In this document: one piece after another, positions 28,089 to 36,999 of the stretch
Numbering within the stretch: the stretch's first letter is position 1
Layout of the letters: every line of letters begins with the position of its first letter
Assembly: GCF_002251755.1 (NCBI RefSeq)
Contig: NZ_NOXT01000080.1
Coordinates: forward strand, 1-39,242
DNA length: 39,242 bases
Direction: 5' to 3'
Source: Sandarakinorhabdus cyanobacteriorum
GTDB taxonomy: Bacteria; Pseudomonadota; Alphaproteobacteria; Sphingomonadales; Sphingomonadaceae
Notes under the pieces: model-generated
The model's database searches: none
What the model was told of the DNA's origin: nothing
The model's input: only the letters and a program-made list of their open reading frames with translations
Position numbers and translations under genes: made by a program

Positions 28089-28541
28089 TCAGCCCAAAGC
28101 CGCCTTCACCATCCCGCTCGCCTTCGACATGTCCAGCTTGCCGGCAAAGCGGTCCTTCACCGCCGCCATCACGCGGCCCATGTCCTTCACGGAGGAAGCG
28201 CCCAGTTCGGCCACCACGGCCTTGATCGCCGCCATCGCCTCGGCCTCGTCCATCTGCTTGGGCAGGAAGCTCTCGATCACCGCCAGTTCGGCGCGTTCGG
28301 CGTCGGCCAGTTCGGCGCGGCCGCCCTTGTCATACATTTCGATCGATTCCCGGCGCTGCTTGGCCATCTTCATCAGCACATCGGCCACCACCACATCATC
28401 ATCGGCCGGCGCCGTGCCGGTGCGCAGCTCGATGTCCTTGTTTTTCAAGGCGGCGCTGATCAGACGCAGCGCCGATGTGCGGGCGGTGTCACGGGCCTTC
28501 ATGGCCTCGATGGTGGCGGTCTTGATGGCGTCGCGCAGCAT
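28089..28541 (-). CDS. GatB/YqeY domain protein
   Basis: A 150-residue stand-alone YqeY protein (PF09424). It shows the typical helical bundle sequence beginning MLRDAIKTATIEAMKARDTARTSALRLISAALKNKDIE, the central KQRRESIEMYDKGGRAELADAE and the C-terminal LGASSVKDMGRVMAAVKDRF. The domain is shared with the tRNA-binding tail of GatB, and a role in tRNA-dependent amidation or tRNA binding is supposed but not proven. It is the first gene of the leftward yqeY-dnaG-rpoD set and is divergent from carA across about 135 bases. Confidence 0.93.
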   Translation of the reverse strand: MLRDAIKTATIEAMKARDTARTSALRLISAALKNKDIELRTGTAPADDDVVVADVLMKMAKQRRESIEMYDKGGRAELADAERAELAVIESFLPKQMDEAEAMAAIKAVVAELGASSVKDMGRVMAAVKDRFAGKLDMSKASGMVKAALG

Positions 28542-28677
28542 GGCGTCCTCATGAATGAAAATGCGGATTGATGTTTGCCCCTCGATAGCGTCTTGGGGCG
28601 GACAAGAATAGATTGACGGCGCGGCTGCACACCCTTAGGTGCGCGGCCGTTTGCCCGCAACCCGAAGGATTTCACCC

Positions 28678-29850
28678 ATGGCCGATGCCAAAGCGCCCGT
28701 CCAACCCAAAGGCGCAACTGGCGTTCTGGTTTTGGCCGATGGCAGTGTGATCTGGGGCCATGGCTTTGGCGCCGAAGGGGTTGCGTTGGGGGAGGTGTGC
28801 TTCAACACCGCGATGACCGGATATCAGGAAGTGATGAGCGACCCCAGTTATGCCGGGCAGATCATCACCTTCACCTTCCCGCACATCGGCAATGTTGGCG
28901 CCAATGATGACGATATCGAATCGCCCAACCCGCATGCGCTGGGCTGCGTGGTGCGCGAACCCGTCACCCCGGCCGCCAATTTCCGCAGCCAGCGCCGCTT
29001 TGACGACTGGATGAAGAAGTGGGGCCGCATCGGCATTTCCGGTGTCGACACGCGCGCGCTGACCAAGCGCATCCGCACCGGCGGCGCGCCCAACGGCGTG
29101 ATTGCCCACAACAAGGCCGGCCAGTTCAACATCAAGCAGCTCCTGTCCCAGGCGCGCGGCTGGCCGGGGCTGGAGGGGATGGACCTTGCCAGCGTGATCA
29201 GCGCCACCCAGAATTACGGCTGGGACGATGGCCTGTGGACGCTGCAGGGCGGCTATGGGTCACACAGCGGCAACCCCAATGGCCCGCATGTGGTGGCCAT
29301 TGATTATGGCATGAAGCACAACATCCTGCGCAACCTCGTCGCCGCCGGCGCCCGGGTGACGGTGGTGCCGGCCACTGCGACGTTCGACGAGATCATGGCC
29401 CTGAAGCCGGCGGGCATCTTCCTGTCGAACGGCCCCGGCGATCCGGCCGCCACCGGCGTGCATGCGGTGCCGACCATCCAGAAGATCCTGAACGCCGGCC
29501 TGCCGCTGTTCGGCATCTGCCTGGGCCACCAGTTGCTGGGCCTGGCCGTGGGCGCGAAGACGCTGAAGATGACGCAGGGCCACCGCGGCGCCAACCATCC
29601 GGTCAAGCGCCTGTCTGACGGCCGGGTCGAGATCACCTCGATGAACCATGGCTTTGCCGTGGACACCGACACGCTGCCGCCGACGGCGCGGCCCACCCAT
29701 ATCTCGCTATTTGACGGCACGCTGGCTGGCCTGGAGCTGACCGACCGGCCGGCGTTCAGCGTGCAATATCACCCCGAAGCCAGCCCCGGCCCGCAGGATA
29801 GCCAATATCTGTTCCAGAAGTTCGTGAGCGCGCTGGAGCCAGTGGCATGA
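28678..29850 (+). CDS. carA: Carbamoyl-phosphate synthase small subunit
   Basis: A 390-residue glutaminase subunit. It supplies ammonia to CarB for carbamoyl phosphate, the precursor of pyrimidines and arginine. The N-terminal CPSase small-chain domain (residues 14-150, LVLADGSVIWGHGFGAEG) precedes a class I glutamine amidotransferase domain with nucleophile Cys281 in LFGICLGHQ and the His365/Glu367 pair in VQYHPEASPG. Start ATG 28678 has GAAGGA ten bases before; the longer frame upstream is spurious. It overlaps the RraB-like gene by an ATGA. No pyrimidine attenuator could be recognised upstream, although the leader from about 28600 contains short inverted repeats. Confidence 0.97.
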   Translation: MADAKAPVQPKGATGVLVLADGSVIWGHGFGAEGVALGEVCFNTAMTGYQEVMSDPSYAGQIITFTFPHIGNVGANDDDIESPNPHALGCVVREPVTPAANFRSQRRFDDWMKKWGRIGISGVDTRALTKRIRTGGAPNGVIAHNKAGQFNIKQLLSQARGWPGLEGMDLASVISATQNYGWDDGLWTLQGGYGSHSGNPNGPHVVAIDYGMKHNILRNLVAAGARVTVVPATATFDEIMALKPAGIFLSNGPGDPAATGVHAVPTIQKILNAGLPLFGICLGHQLLGLAVGAKTLKMTQGHRGANHPVKRLSDGRVEITSMNHGFAVDTDTLPPTARPTHISLFDGTLAGLELTDRPAFSVQYHPEASPGPQDSQYLFQKFVSALEPVA

Positions 29851-30209
29851 GCCTTGCCAAGGTCGATCCTGCCCTGCTTGCCGAAGAGCTGGCCGCCAAT
29901 GAGGAGGTGCTGAGCGCACTGGCCGAAAATGGCGACATCGCCGCGATTTCGCGCCCGATCGATCTGCACTTCAAGGGCAACCAGACCAATATCGAGATGC
30001 TCGCCAGCAACGCCGAAACGCTGGGTTTTCGCTTTGTTGGCTTTGCAGAATATGAAGATGGCGACATGGCGGCTGATCTGCAGATCGACAGCACGTCTGA
30101 CCGTGAGGCCATCTCCGCCCTGACCCGCCGCGCCCTTGAAATCGAGATTCTTCATGCCGTCGAGTTTGACGGCTGGGGCTGTCACGCTGAAACTGGACTT
30201 GCAGACTGA
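29847..30209 (+). CDS. RraB-like (regulator of RNase E B) family protein
   Basis: A 120-residue acidic protein that fits PF06877. The diagnostic C-terminal strand [16 protein letters not shown] matches the YDGWG motif of RraB, and the N-terminal helix [24 protein letters not shown] and the central [14 protein letters not shown] match the fold. In gammaproteobacteria RraB binds the C-terminal scaffold of RNase E and reduces its activity; in alphaproteobacteria the role is untested, so the function is inferred from family only. It lies exactly between carA and carB and overlaps both (ATGA with carA, TGATG with carB), so all three must be translated from one message in fixed stoichiometry. Confidence 0.8.
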   Translation: MSLAKVDPALLAEELAANEEVLSALAENGDIAAISRPIDLHFKGNQTNIEMLASNAETLGFRFVGFAEYEDGDMAADLQIDSTSDREAISALTRRALEIEILHAVEFDGWGCHAETGLAD

Positions 30210-33200
30210 TGCCCAAACGCACCGACATCAAATCCATCCTCATCATCGGCGCCGGCCCGATCATCATCGGCCAGGCCTGCGAGTTCGATTATTCGGGCAC
30301 GCAGGCGGTCAAGGCGCTGAAGGGGGAGGGCTATCGCATCATCCTGGTCAACTCCAACCCGGCGACGATCATGACCGATCCGGAGCTGGCGGACGCGACC
30401 TATGTGGAGCCGATCACGCCCGAGATCGTTGCCAAGATCATCGCCAAGGAACGTCCCGATGCCGTGCTGCCCACCATGGGCGGCCAGACGGCGCTCAACA
30501 CCGCGCTTGCCCTGCACCGCGATGGCACGCTGGAAAAATATGGCGTCGCCCTGATCGGCGCCGATGCCGAGGCCATCGACAAGGCCGAGGACCGCCTGAA
30601 ATTCCGCGACGCCATGGACAAGATCGGGCTGGAAAGCCCGCGAAGCCGCATCGCCCACAGCGTGGAGGAGGCGCTGGCGGCGCTCGACCATGTTGGCCTG
30701 CCCTCCATCATCCGGCCCAGCTTCACCATGGGCGGCACCGGCGGCGGCATCGCCTACAACCGGGAAGAGTTCATCCGCATCGTCACCGGCGGCCTCGACG
30801 CCAGCCCCACCACCGAGGTGCTGGTGGAGGAAAGCGTGCTGGGCTGGAAGGAATATGAGATGGAGGTCGTGCGCGACAGGCACGACAATGCCATCATCAT
30901 CTGCTCGATCGAGAATATCGATCCGATGGGCGTCCACACCGGCGACAGCATCACCATTGCCCCGGCGCTGACGCTGACCGACAAGGAATATCAGATCATG
31001 CGCAACGCCAGCATTGCGGTGCTGCGCGAGATCGGGGTGGAAACCGGCGGCTCCAACGTGCAGTTCGCGGTCAATCCCAAGGATGGCCGCCTGGTCGTCA
31101 TTGAGATGAACCCGCGCGTGTCGCGCTCGTCGGCGCTGGCGTCCAAGGCGACCGGCTTCCCCATCGCCAAGGTCGCGGCGCTGCTTGCCGTCGGCTACAC
31201 GCTTGACGAGATCATGAACGACATCACCGGCGCCACGCCGGCCTCGTTCGAACCGACCATCGATTATATCGTCACCAAGATCCCGCGTTTTGCCTTTGAA
31301 AAGTTCAAGGGCGCGCAGCCGCTGCTTGGCACCGCCATGAAGTCGGTCGGCGAGGTGATGGCCATCGGCCGCAACTGGCAGGAAAGCGTGCAGAAGGCGC
31401 TGCGCGGCCTCGAAACAGGGCTGACCGGCTTTGACGAGCTGCCGCATCTGCAGGGCGCCACCATCGAGGAGATCGAGGCGGCGCTGTCGAGCCCGACGCC
31501 GGACCGGCTGCTGGTGGCGGCTGACGCGCTGCGTGTGGGCATGAGCGTGGAGCGCATCCACCAGATCGCCAAGTTCGAGCCCTGGTTCCTGCGCCAGATG
31601 CAGGAATTGATCGCGGTGGAAGCCGGCGTGAAGGCGAACCGCCTGCCCACCGATGCCGCCGGGTTCCGCCGCCTGAAATCGCTGGGTTTTTCCGATGCCC
31701 GGCTGGCGAAGCTCGCCGGTATCAGCGAAGCCGAGGTCGCCGCCGCCCGCCGCGCTCTCGATGTGCGGCCGGTGTTCAAGCGCATCGACACCTGTGCCGG
31801 CGAATTCGCCGCCAAGACGCCTTACATGTACTCCAGCTATGAGGCGCCCAGCTTTGGTACGCCCGATTGCGAGAGCAACCCGAGCGCTGCGAAGAAGATC
31901 GTCATCCTCGGTGGTGGTCCCAACCGCATCGGCCAAGGCATCGAATTTGATTATTGCTGCTGCCACGCCTGTTTCGCGCTGGGGGACGCCGGCTTTGAAA
32001 CCATCATGGTCAACTGCAACCCGGAAACCGTGTCGACCGATTATGACACGTCGGACCGGCTCTATTTCGAACCGCTGACGGCCGAGGATGTGCTGGAAAT
32101 CCTGCACACCGAACAGAAGAATGGCGAACTGGTCGGCGTGGTCGTGCAACTTGGCGGGCAGACCCCGCTGAAGTTGGCGCAAGCGTTGCAGGATGCCGGC
32201 ATCCCGATCCTGGGCACCAGCCCCGACAGCATCGATCTGGCCGAAGATCGGGAGCGTTTTGCCGCCCTCATCAACCAGCTTGGCCTGAAGCAGCCGGAAA
32301 ACGGCATCGCCCGCTCGGCCGAGGAAGCGGTGAAGGTCGCCGAAACCATCGGCTATCCGGTGCTGATGCGCCCGTCCTATGTGCTGGGCGGCCGCGCCAT
32401 GGAGATTGTCGACACCCGCGCCCAGCTGGAAACTTATATCCGCGAGGCAGTCGTCGTCTCCGGCACCTCGCCGGTGCTGATCGACCGTTATCTGCGCGAT
32501 GCCATCGAGGTGGATGTGGACGCGGTGGCCGATGGCGAGACCGTCCACGTTGCCGGTGTGCTGCAGCATATCGAGGAGGCCGGCGTGCACTCGGGCGACA
32601 GCGCCTGCTCACTGCCGCCCTACAGCCTGCCCGCCGACATCATCGCCGAAATCGAGCGCCAGACCGATGTTCTGGCCCGCGCGCTCAAGGTCAAGGGCCT
32701 GATGAACGTGCAATATGCCGTGAAGGATGGCGAGGTGTACCTGATCGAGGTCAACCCGCGCGCCAGCCGCACCGTGCCGTTCACCGCCAAGGCGACCGGC
32801 ATCCCGGTGGCCAAGATCGCCGCGCGCGTGATGGCCGGCGAGCGGCTGGCGGACTTCGATCTGTCGCCGCGCAATGTCGGCAACCATATCGCCGTCAAGG
32901 AAGCCGTGTTCCCGTTCGCCCGCTTCCCCGGCGTTGATCCGGTGCTCGGCCCCGAAATGCGCTCCACCGGTGAGGTGATGGGCATTGATGGCGATTTCGC
33001 CACTGCCTTCGCCAAAAGCCAATTGGGCGCCTTCACGAAATTGCCGAACGAAGGCCGTGTGTTCATCAGCGTGAAGGACAGCGACAAGCCGCAGATCATC
33101 GATGCCGCCCGCGATCTGGTGGGCATGGGCTTCCAGTTGGTCGCCACCAGCGGCACTGCTGCCGTGCTCGGCGCCGCCGGCATCCCGGTCACGCTGGTCA

Positions 33201-33451
33201 ACAAGGTTGCCGAAGGCCGCCCGCACATCGTTGACCGCATCAAGGATGGCGAGATCGCGCTGATCTTCAACACCACCGAAGGGCTGCAATCGCTGAAGGA
33301 CAGCCAGTCGATCCGCGCCTCTGCCCTGTATGGTCGTGTGCCGTATTACACGACGGCACCGGCCAGCCGGGCGGCGGTGGCAGCGATTGCGGCGATGCGC
33401 CGGCATTCCCTTGAAGTTCGGCCGCTACAATCCTATCATCACCAATCCTGA
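30209..33451 (+). CDS. carB: Carbamoyl-phosphate synthase large subunit
   Basis: The 1080-residue synthetase. Two homologous ATP-grasp halves are visible: the first (residues 1-400) opens [25 protein letters not shown], and the second opens [23 protein letters not shown] near residue 567. Metal- and nucleotide-binding segments such as [20 protein letters not shown] and [20 protein letters not shown] recur in both halves. An oligomerisation domain lies between them, and the last 140 residues form the methylglyoxal-synthase-like allosteric domain ([16 protein letters not shown]...). The start shares one base with the RraB-like stop. Length is normal for the family. Two hairpins follow before greA. 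Confidence 0.98.
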   Translation: MPKRTDIKSILIIGAGPIIIGQACEFDYSGTQAVKALKGEGYRIILVNSNPATIMTDPELADATYVEPITPEIVAKIIAKERPDAVLPTMGGQTALNTALALHRDGTLEKYGVALIGADAEAIDKAEDRLKFRDAMDKIGLESPRSRIAHSVEEALAALDHVGLPSIIRPSFTMGGTGGGIAYNREEFIRIVTGGLDASPTTEVLVEESVLGWKEYEMEVVRDRHDNAIIICSIENIDPMGVHTGDSITIAPALTLTDKEYQIMRNASIAVLREIGVETGGSNVQFAVNPKDGRLVVIEMNPRVSRSSALASKATGFPIAKVAALLAVGYTLDEIMNDITGATPASFEPTIDYIVTKIPRFAFEKFKGAQPLLGTAMKSVGEVMAIGRNWQESVQKALRGLETGLTGFDELPHLQGATIEEIEAALSSPTPDRLLVAADALRVGMSVERIHQIAKFEPWFLRQMQELIAVEAGVKANRLPTDAAGFRRLKSLGFSDARLAKLAGISEAEVAAARRALDVRPVFKRIDTCAGEFAAKTPYMYSSYEAPSFGTPDCESNPSAAKKIVILGGGPNRIGQGIEFDYCCCHACFALGDAGFETIMVNCNPETVSTDYDTSDRLYFEPLTAEDVLEILHTEQKNGELVGVVVQLGGQTPLKLAQALQDAGIPILGTSPDSIDLAEDRERFAALINQLGLKQPENGIARSAEEAVKVAETIGYPVLMRPSYVLGGRAMEIVDTRAQLETYIREAVVVSGTSPVLIDRYLRDAIEVDVDAVADGETVHVAGVLQHIEEAGVHSGDSACSLPPYSLPADIIAEIERQTDVLARALKVKGLMNVQYAVKDGEVYLIEVNPRASRTVPFTAKATGIPVAKIAARVMAGERLADFDLSPRNVGNHIAVKEAVFPFARFPGVDPVLGPEMRSTGEVMGIDGDFATAFAKSQLGAFTKLPNEGRVFISVKDSDKPQIIDAARDLVGMGFQLVATSGTAAVLGAAGIPVTLVNKVAEGRPHIVDRIKDGEIALIFNTTEGLQSLKDSQSIRASALYGRVPYYTTAPASRAAVAAIAAMRRHSLEVRPLQSYHHQS

Positions 33452-33512
33452 CGGGCATGACGGCCCGTTGAACAGCCCCTGGCGGCGGCGTTTGCGAACG
33501 CGCCTTCAGGGG
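33451..33512 (+). terminator. Two hairpins between carB and greA
   Basis: The first hairpin (33451-33456 with 33463-33468, ACGGGC/GCCCGT) overlaps the carB stop. The second, larger one pairs CCCCTG (33476-33481) with CAGGGG (33507-33512) and GCGTT with AACGC around a TGCG loop, then CATATCTTT. The second looks like an attenuator or weak terminator and lies 37 bases before greA. Confidence 0.5.
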
Positions 33513-33549
33513 CATATCTTTGAAACGACTTGCAGGATAGTTTGAAACC

Positions 33550-34029
33550 ATGGCGAGTTTGGACAAGGTGCCGATGCTGCCGACCGGGCATGAAGCCCTG
33601 TTGGTGCAGCTGCGGCAACTGAAGGAAGTGGAGCGTCCGGCGGTGGTGGAAGCCATCGAGGAAGCCCGCGCCCATGGCGATCTTTCGGAAAATGCCGAAT
33701 ATCACGCCGCCAAGGAACGCCAGGGCCAGATCGAAGCCCAGGTGATCGAACTGGAAGACATGCTGGCCCGCGCCGTCGTGATCGATCCGAAGACCCTGTC
33801 GGGCGACAAGGTGGTGTTTGGCGCCACCGTCCACCTGCTTGATGAGGACGACAAGCCGGTCAAATATCAGATCGTTGGCCAGCATGAAGCCGATGTGCGC
33901 GCCGGCCGCATCAGCTTCTCCTCGCCGCTGGGCCGCGCCCTGATCGGCCGCCGCAAGGGCGACGAGGTGGAAGTGAACACCCCGTCGGGCGACAAATATT
34001 ATCTGATTGAAACGCTGGAATTCGTCTGA
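33550..34029 (+). CDS. greA: Transcription elongation factor GreA
   Basis: A 159-residue GreA that stimulates RNA cleavage by backtracked RNA polymerase. The N-terminal coiled coil (residues 12-78) carries the conserved acidic tip in [20 protein letters not shown], with Asp and Glu placed for the catalytic site. The C-terminal FKBP-like domain is [14 protein letters not shown]... to [19 protein letters not shown]. The first ATG (33550) gives the usual [10 protein letters not shown] sequence; the upstream ribosome site is weak (GCAGGAT). Its TGA is followed without any gap by the stop of the opposing Lrp-family gene. Confidence 0.97.
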   Translation: MASLDKVPMLPTGHEALLVQLRQLKEVERPAVVEAIEEARAHGDLSENAEYHAAKERQGQIEAQVIELEDMLARAVVIDPKTLSGDKVVFGATVHLLDEDDKPVKYQIVGQHEADVRAGRISFSSPLGRALIGRRKGDEVEVNTPSGDKYYLIETLEFV

Positions 34030-34509
34030 TCAATCCACCGGCACGCCCGGGCGTTGCAGGCTGGTGCGGATCACGAAGCTGGTTTTCACGCTTTCAACGT
34101 TCGGGGCCGGGGTCAGCTGGCTGGTCAGGAATTTCTGGAACTCCTGCAGATCGTGGGCGACCACCTTCAGCATGAAGTCGATCTCGCCATTCAGCATATG
34201 GCATTCGCGCACCTGGGGCAGCGTGGCGACATGCTCTTCAAAGGCGCGCAGGTCGGCTTCGGCCTGGCTCTTCAGGCTGACCATGGCGAACACGGTGATG
34301 CCATAACCCAGTGCCACACTGTCCAGATCGGCGTGATAGCCGCGGATGACGCCATTGTCCTCCAGCGCGCGCACCCGGCGCAGACAGGGCGGCGCGGTCA
34401 GCCCGGCACGATTGGCCAGATCGACATTGGTGATGCGGCCTTCCGACTGCAGATGGCGCAGGATCACCCGGTCGATATCGTCGATCGGCAGGCGCGAACG
34501 GTGGACCAA
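34030..34509 (-). CDS. Lrp/AsnC family transcriptional regulator
   Basis: A 159-residue regulator. The N-terminal HTH (residues 8-60, LPIDDIDRVILRHLQSEGRITNVDLANRAGLTAPPCLRRVRALEDNGVI) is followed by the RAM/AsnC ligand-binding domain with MLNGEIDFMLKVVAHDLQEF. The start is probably TTG at 34507-34509, with GGAG eight bases upstream; the frame continues 37 codons further without a better start. It is divergent from trxB across about 190 bases, as seen in enterobacteria where lrp and trxB are neighbours. Its stop codon abuts that of greA (TGATCA at 34027-34032). It likely responds to an amino acid and may control its own gene (inference). Confidence 0.92.
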   Translation of the reverse strand: MVHRSRLPIDDIDRVILRHLQSEGRITNVDLANRAGLTAPPCLRRVRALEDNGVIRGYHADLDSVALGYGITVFAMVSLKSQAEADLRAFEEHVATLPQVRECHMLNGEIDFMLKVVAHDLQEFQKFLTSQLTPAPNVESVKTSFVIRTSLQRPGVPVD

Positions 34510-34702
34510 GGGCAAGACTCCAATCTTTATGTGCCGGATTTGATAACATTGTTTCAAAACCGCGCAAGATGCGGTGTGATAACTGCGTCGATTGCGCAAG
34601 CCGACCCATGCGCGCCGCACCGGGCTGGAAAAGCCGGCATTTTGGCTTAAGTCAGGTGCAAACCTTCAGGCGGCGTTCCCGCCCATCCGGAGATTCGCAA
34701 TC

Positions 34703-35635
34703 ATGTCCCGTCATGCCAAGGTCCTCATCATCGGTTCCGGCCCGGCCGGCTACACCGCCGCCGTCTATGCCGCCCGCGCCATGCTGGCCCCGGTGCTGAT
34801 CCAGGGCCTGCAGCCCGGCGGGCAGTTGACCATCACCACCGAGGTGGAAAACTGGCCCGGCGAGACGATGGTGATGGGCCCCGATCTGATGGTGAAGATG
34901 GAGGCCCAGGCCCGCCATGTCGGCGCCGAGATCATCACCGACATCGTGACGAAAGTTGACCTGTCGCAGCGCCCCTTCGTGCTGGAAACCGACAGCGGCC
35001 AGGGCTGGACGGCCGACACGCTGGTGATTGCCACCGGCGCCCAGGCCCGCTGGCTGGGGCTGGACAGCGAGACCAAGTATCGCGGCTTCGGCGTTTCGGC
35101 CTGCGCCACCTGCGACGGCTTCTTCTTCCGCGGCAAGGAAGTGGTGGTCGTCGGCGGCGGCAACACGGCGGTGGAGGAGGCGATGTTCCTCACCAAGTTT
35201 GCCTCCCGGGTCCATCTCGTCCACCGCCGCGGCGAACTCAGGGCCGACAAGACCAACCAGGCCCGCCTGCTGGAAAACCCCAAGGTGGTGATGCACTGGC
35301 ACGCCGAAGTCGCGGAAGTCCACGGCCAGGATATGCCGTTGAAGGTGGAGGGCGTCACCCTGCGCGACACCCGCGATGGCAGCACCCGCCTGCTGCCCGC
35401 TGATGGCCTGTTCGTCGCCATCGGCCATGTGCCGGCGACCAGCCTGTTCACCGGCCAGCTGACCATGGATGACGAGGGCTATATCATCACCGCGCCCGAC
35501 AGCACCGCCACCAGCGTGCCCGGCGTGTTTGCCGCTGGCGACGTGAAGGACAAGCTGTATCGCCAGGCCGTCACCGCCGCCGGCATGGGCTGCATGGCCG
35601 CGCTTGAAGCCGAGCGGTTTCTGGCGCACGGTTGA
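34703..35635 (+). CDS. trxB: Thioredoxin-disulfide reductase
   Basis: A 310-residue flavoenzyme that passes electrons from NADPH to thioredoxin. The FAD-binding motif is GSGPAG at 11-16, the redox pair CATC sits at 134-137 in [16 protein letters not shown], the NADPH-binding [10 protein letters not shown] follows, and the terminal FAD contact is [23 protein letters not shown]. Length and domain order are normal for the low-molecular-weight enzyme. GGAG lies 11 bases before the ATG. The LysR gene starts 27 bases after its stop and may be co-transcribed. Confidence 0.97.
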   Translation: MSRHAKVLIIGSGPAGYTAAVYAARAMLAPVLIQGLQPGGQLTITTEVENWPGETMVMGPDLMVKMEAQARHVGAEIITDIVTKVDLSQRPFVLETDSGQGWTADTLVIATGAQARWLGLDSETKYRGFGVSACATCDGFFFRGKEVVVVGGGNTAVEEAMFLTKFASRVHLVHRRGELRADKTNQARLLENPKVVMHWHAEVAEVHGQDMPLKVEGVTLRDTRDGSTRLLPADGLFVAIGHVPATSLFTGQLTMDDEGYIITAPDSTATSVPGVFAAGDVKDKLYRQAVTAAGMGCMAALEAERFLAHG

Positions 35636-35662
35636 GGCCTGAACGGGGGCAGGGGATCACAG

Positions 35663-36574
35663 GTGCAGCCGGGCATCAATCTCGATTGGGAAAAGCTGCG
35701 CCTGTTCGATGTCGTGGCCGATGCCGGCAGCTTTACCGAGGCCGCCCGCCGCCTGCACATGAGCCAGCCCGCCCTGTCGCGCCAGATCGCGGCGCTGGAA
35801 GAAAGCCTGGGCGCCAAGCTGTTCCACCGCCACGCCCGCGGCCTTGCCATGACTCACGAGGGCGAGCAGCTGCGCAGCGCCACATCCGACATGCACGAGC
35901 GCATCGACCGTGCCGCCCAAGCCATCGATGCCAGCCGCGACCGGCCGACCGGTGCGATCCGGCTCACCACCACAGTCTCATTCGGCTCGACCTGGCTGGC
36001 GCGGCAACTGGGCGATTTCCTTGATCTCTATCCCGATATCAGCGTCCACCTGATGCTGACCGATGCCGATCTGGATCTGGCCAAGCGTGAGGCCGATGTC
36101 GCCATCCGCTTCCACCGGCCGTTCCAGAGCGAGCTGATGCAGCGCCCGCTCGCCAACATTCGTCACTATCTGGTCGCCAGCCCTGATTATCTCGCCCGTC
36201 ATGGCGAACCCAGGACCATCGCCGATCTGGAACAGCACCGGCTGATTGCCTATGGCGATGCCGCGCCCGATTATCTGAAGGGCATCAACTGGATCCTGGA
36301 ACTCGGCCACGAAGGCCATCCCCGCCCGGCCGCGCTCACCATCAACAACAGCCATGGCGTGCTGCAGGCGGTTGAGTCGGGCGCCGGCATCGCCGCGCTG
36401 CCATCTTATCTCATCCGCTCGTCGGGGCGGGTGCAGGTGGTGCTGCCGCAGGTGGAAGGGCCGGTGTTCCGGACCTTCTTCACCTATCCGTCGGAACTGC
36501 GCCGGTCCCTGCGCATTGCCGCGCTGCGGGATTTCCTGGTCGATCGCATGACCAGCCAGGCCCTCGATATGTGA
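35663..36574 (+). CDS. LysR family transcriptional regulator
   Basis: A 303-residue LysR regulator. The winged HTH covers residues 8-66 (LDWEKLRLFDVVADAGSFTEAARRLHMSQPALSRQIAALE), followed by a linker helix and a periplasmic-binding-protein-like effector domain (from GAIRLTTTVSFGSTWLARQL). The start is GTG at 35663 with AGGGG nine bases upstream. Position behind trxB suggests a link to redox stress, but no OxyR-type Cys pair is visible, so the inducer is unknown. A small hairpin follows the stop (36587-36601). Confidence 0.92.
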   Translation: MQPGINLDWEKLRLFDVVADAGSFTEAARRLHMSQPALSRQIAALEESLGAKLFHRHARGLAMTHEGEQLRSATSDMHERIDRAAQAIDASRDRPTGAIRLTTTVSFGSTWLARQLGDFLDLYPDISVHLMLTDADLDLAKREADVAIRFHRPFQSELMQRPLANIRHYLVASPDYLARHGEPRTIADLEQHRLIAYGDAAPDYLKGINWILELGHEGHPRPAALTINNSHGVLQAVESGAGIAALPSYLIRSSGRVQVVLPQVEGPVFRTFFTYPSELRRSLRIAALRDFLVDRMTSQALDM

Positions 36575-36586
36575 GGCAGCCTGTCG

Positions 36587-36601
36587 CAGCCATTTTGGCT
36601 G
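36587..36601 (+). terminator. Small hairpin after the LysR gene
   Basis: CAGCCA (36587-36592) and TGGCTG (36596-36601) form a perfect 6-bp stem with a TTT loop, 13 bases past the LysR stop. No T run follows, so terminator function is uncertain. Confidence 0.35.
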
Positions 36602-36610
36602 TGGCGGAAA

Positions 36611-36671
36611 TTTGCGCAAAATCAAATATCTGCCGGCGGTCACGCGCACACCCCATGCAAAAAATGCATGG
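36611..36671. promoter_or_regulatory. Two palindromes upstream of the small RNA candidate
   Basis: TTTGCGCAAA (36611-36620) is a perfect 10-base palindrome. CCATGCA (36653-36659) and TGCATGG (36665-36671) form a perfect 7-bp dyad separated by five A. Both lie in AT-richer sequence within 75 bases of the proposed small RNA promoter and look like protein-binding sites. Confidence 0.4.
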
Positions 36672-36684
36672 CTGCAGCGCGATA

Positions 36685-36713
36685 TTGTGCACTGCAAAAC
36701 GCCCCGGCTAATC
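36685..36713 (+). promoter_or_regulatory. Weak candidate promoter for the small RNA
   Basis: TTGTGC (36685-36690) and CTAATC (36708-36713) are 17 bases apart. Both match the consensus poorly, so this is only the best spacing available; it would start RNA near 36720, just before the stem-loops. Confidence 0.25.
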
Positions 36714-36719
36714 CGTAGA

Positions 36720-36914
36720 TAGATCGTGTCGCCGCGATAGCGGTCACGCCGGGTCCGCCGCACTCCTCCCCTCTCGCGGCTCACCCGGCCGGCAGGCGCT
36801 CTCCTCCCCCCTTGATGCGCCTTGCCAGCCCGGATGCGCCACTCCTCCCCTCCCGGCGCCATTCCGGGCGAAATATCGGGCCGGATGCCTCCCCCAGGCA
36901 TCCGGCCCTTTTTT
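36720..36914 (+). ncRNA. Candidate small RNA with three identical C-rich hairpin loops
   Basis: Three stem-loops follow one another. Stem 1 pairs 36749-36761 with 36776-36788 (11 pairs and a 2x2 internal loop). Stem 2 pairs 36791-36799 with 36817-36826 (9 pairs and one bulge). Stem 3 pairs 36829-36840 with 36855-36868 (12 pairs and two bulges). Each loop contains exactly CTCCTCCCC (36763-36771, 36801-36809, 36842-36850), while the stems differ from one another. A perfect terminator ends the unit. Conserved C-rich loops that complement purine-rich ribosome sites are known from alphaproteobacterial cuckoo RNAs and Xanthomonas sX13, but no homology to either is claimed. No ORF of plausible composition covers the region. 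The 5' end is a guess. It fills most of the 425-base gap between the LysR gene and the tRNA. Confidence 0.75.
36878..36914 (+). terminator. Strong intrinsic terminator of the small RNA
   Basis: A perfect 13-bp stem (36878-36890 with 36896-36908) with a CCCCC loop is followed by six T (36909-36914). It is the clearest terminator in the window. It stands 300 bases past the LysR stop, so it should end a separate transcript. The minus strand lacks a T run, which fixes the direction. Confidence 0.93.
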
Positions 36915-36999
36915 CATCCTGCGACCAAGCGTCCTCTGCACGGGCCGAGCCGGCCTTCCCATTTTGCCATGGCTGCGCTAACCGCTCAGGCACCGGGCC

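Noticed and set aside
28542-28677. Pyrimidine-responsive attenuator before carA
   Set aside because: Short inverted repeats exist, but no convincing terminator with a T run or leader peptide is visible.
30182-32590. 802-codon minus-strand frame inside carB
   Set aside because: Antisense shadow of a certain gene, of the same low-complexity His/Asp/Gly composition.
36763-36850. The three CTCCTCCCC copies as a CRISPR or simple direct repeat
   Set aside because: The repeats are only 9 bases, spacing is uneven, and each sits in the loop of its own stem; no cas genes are present.
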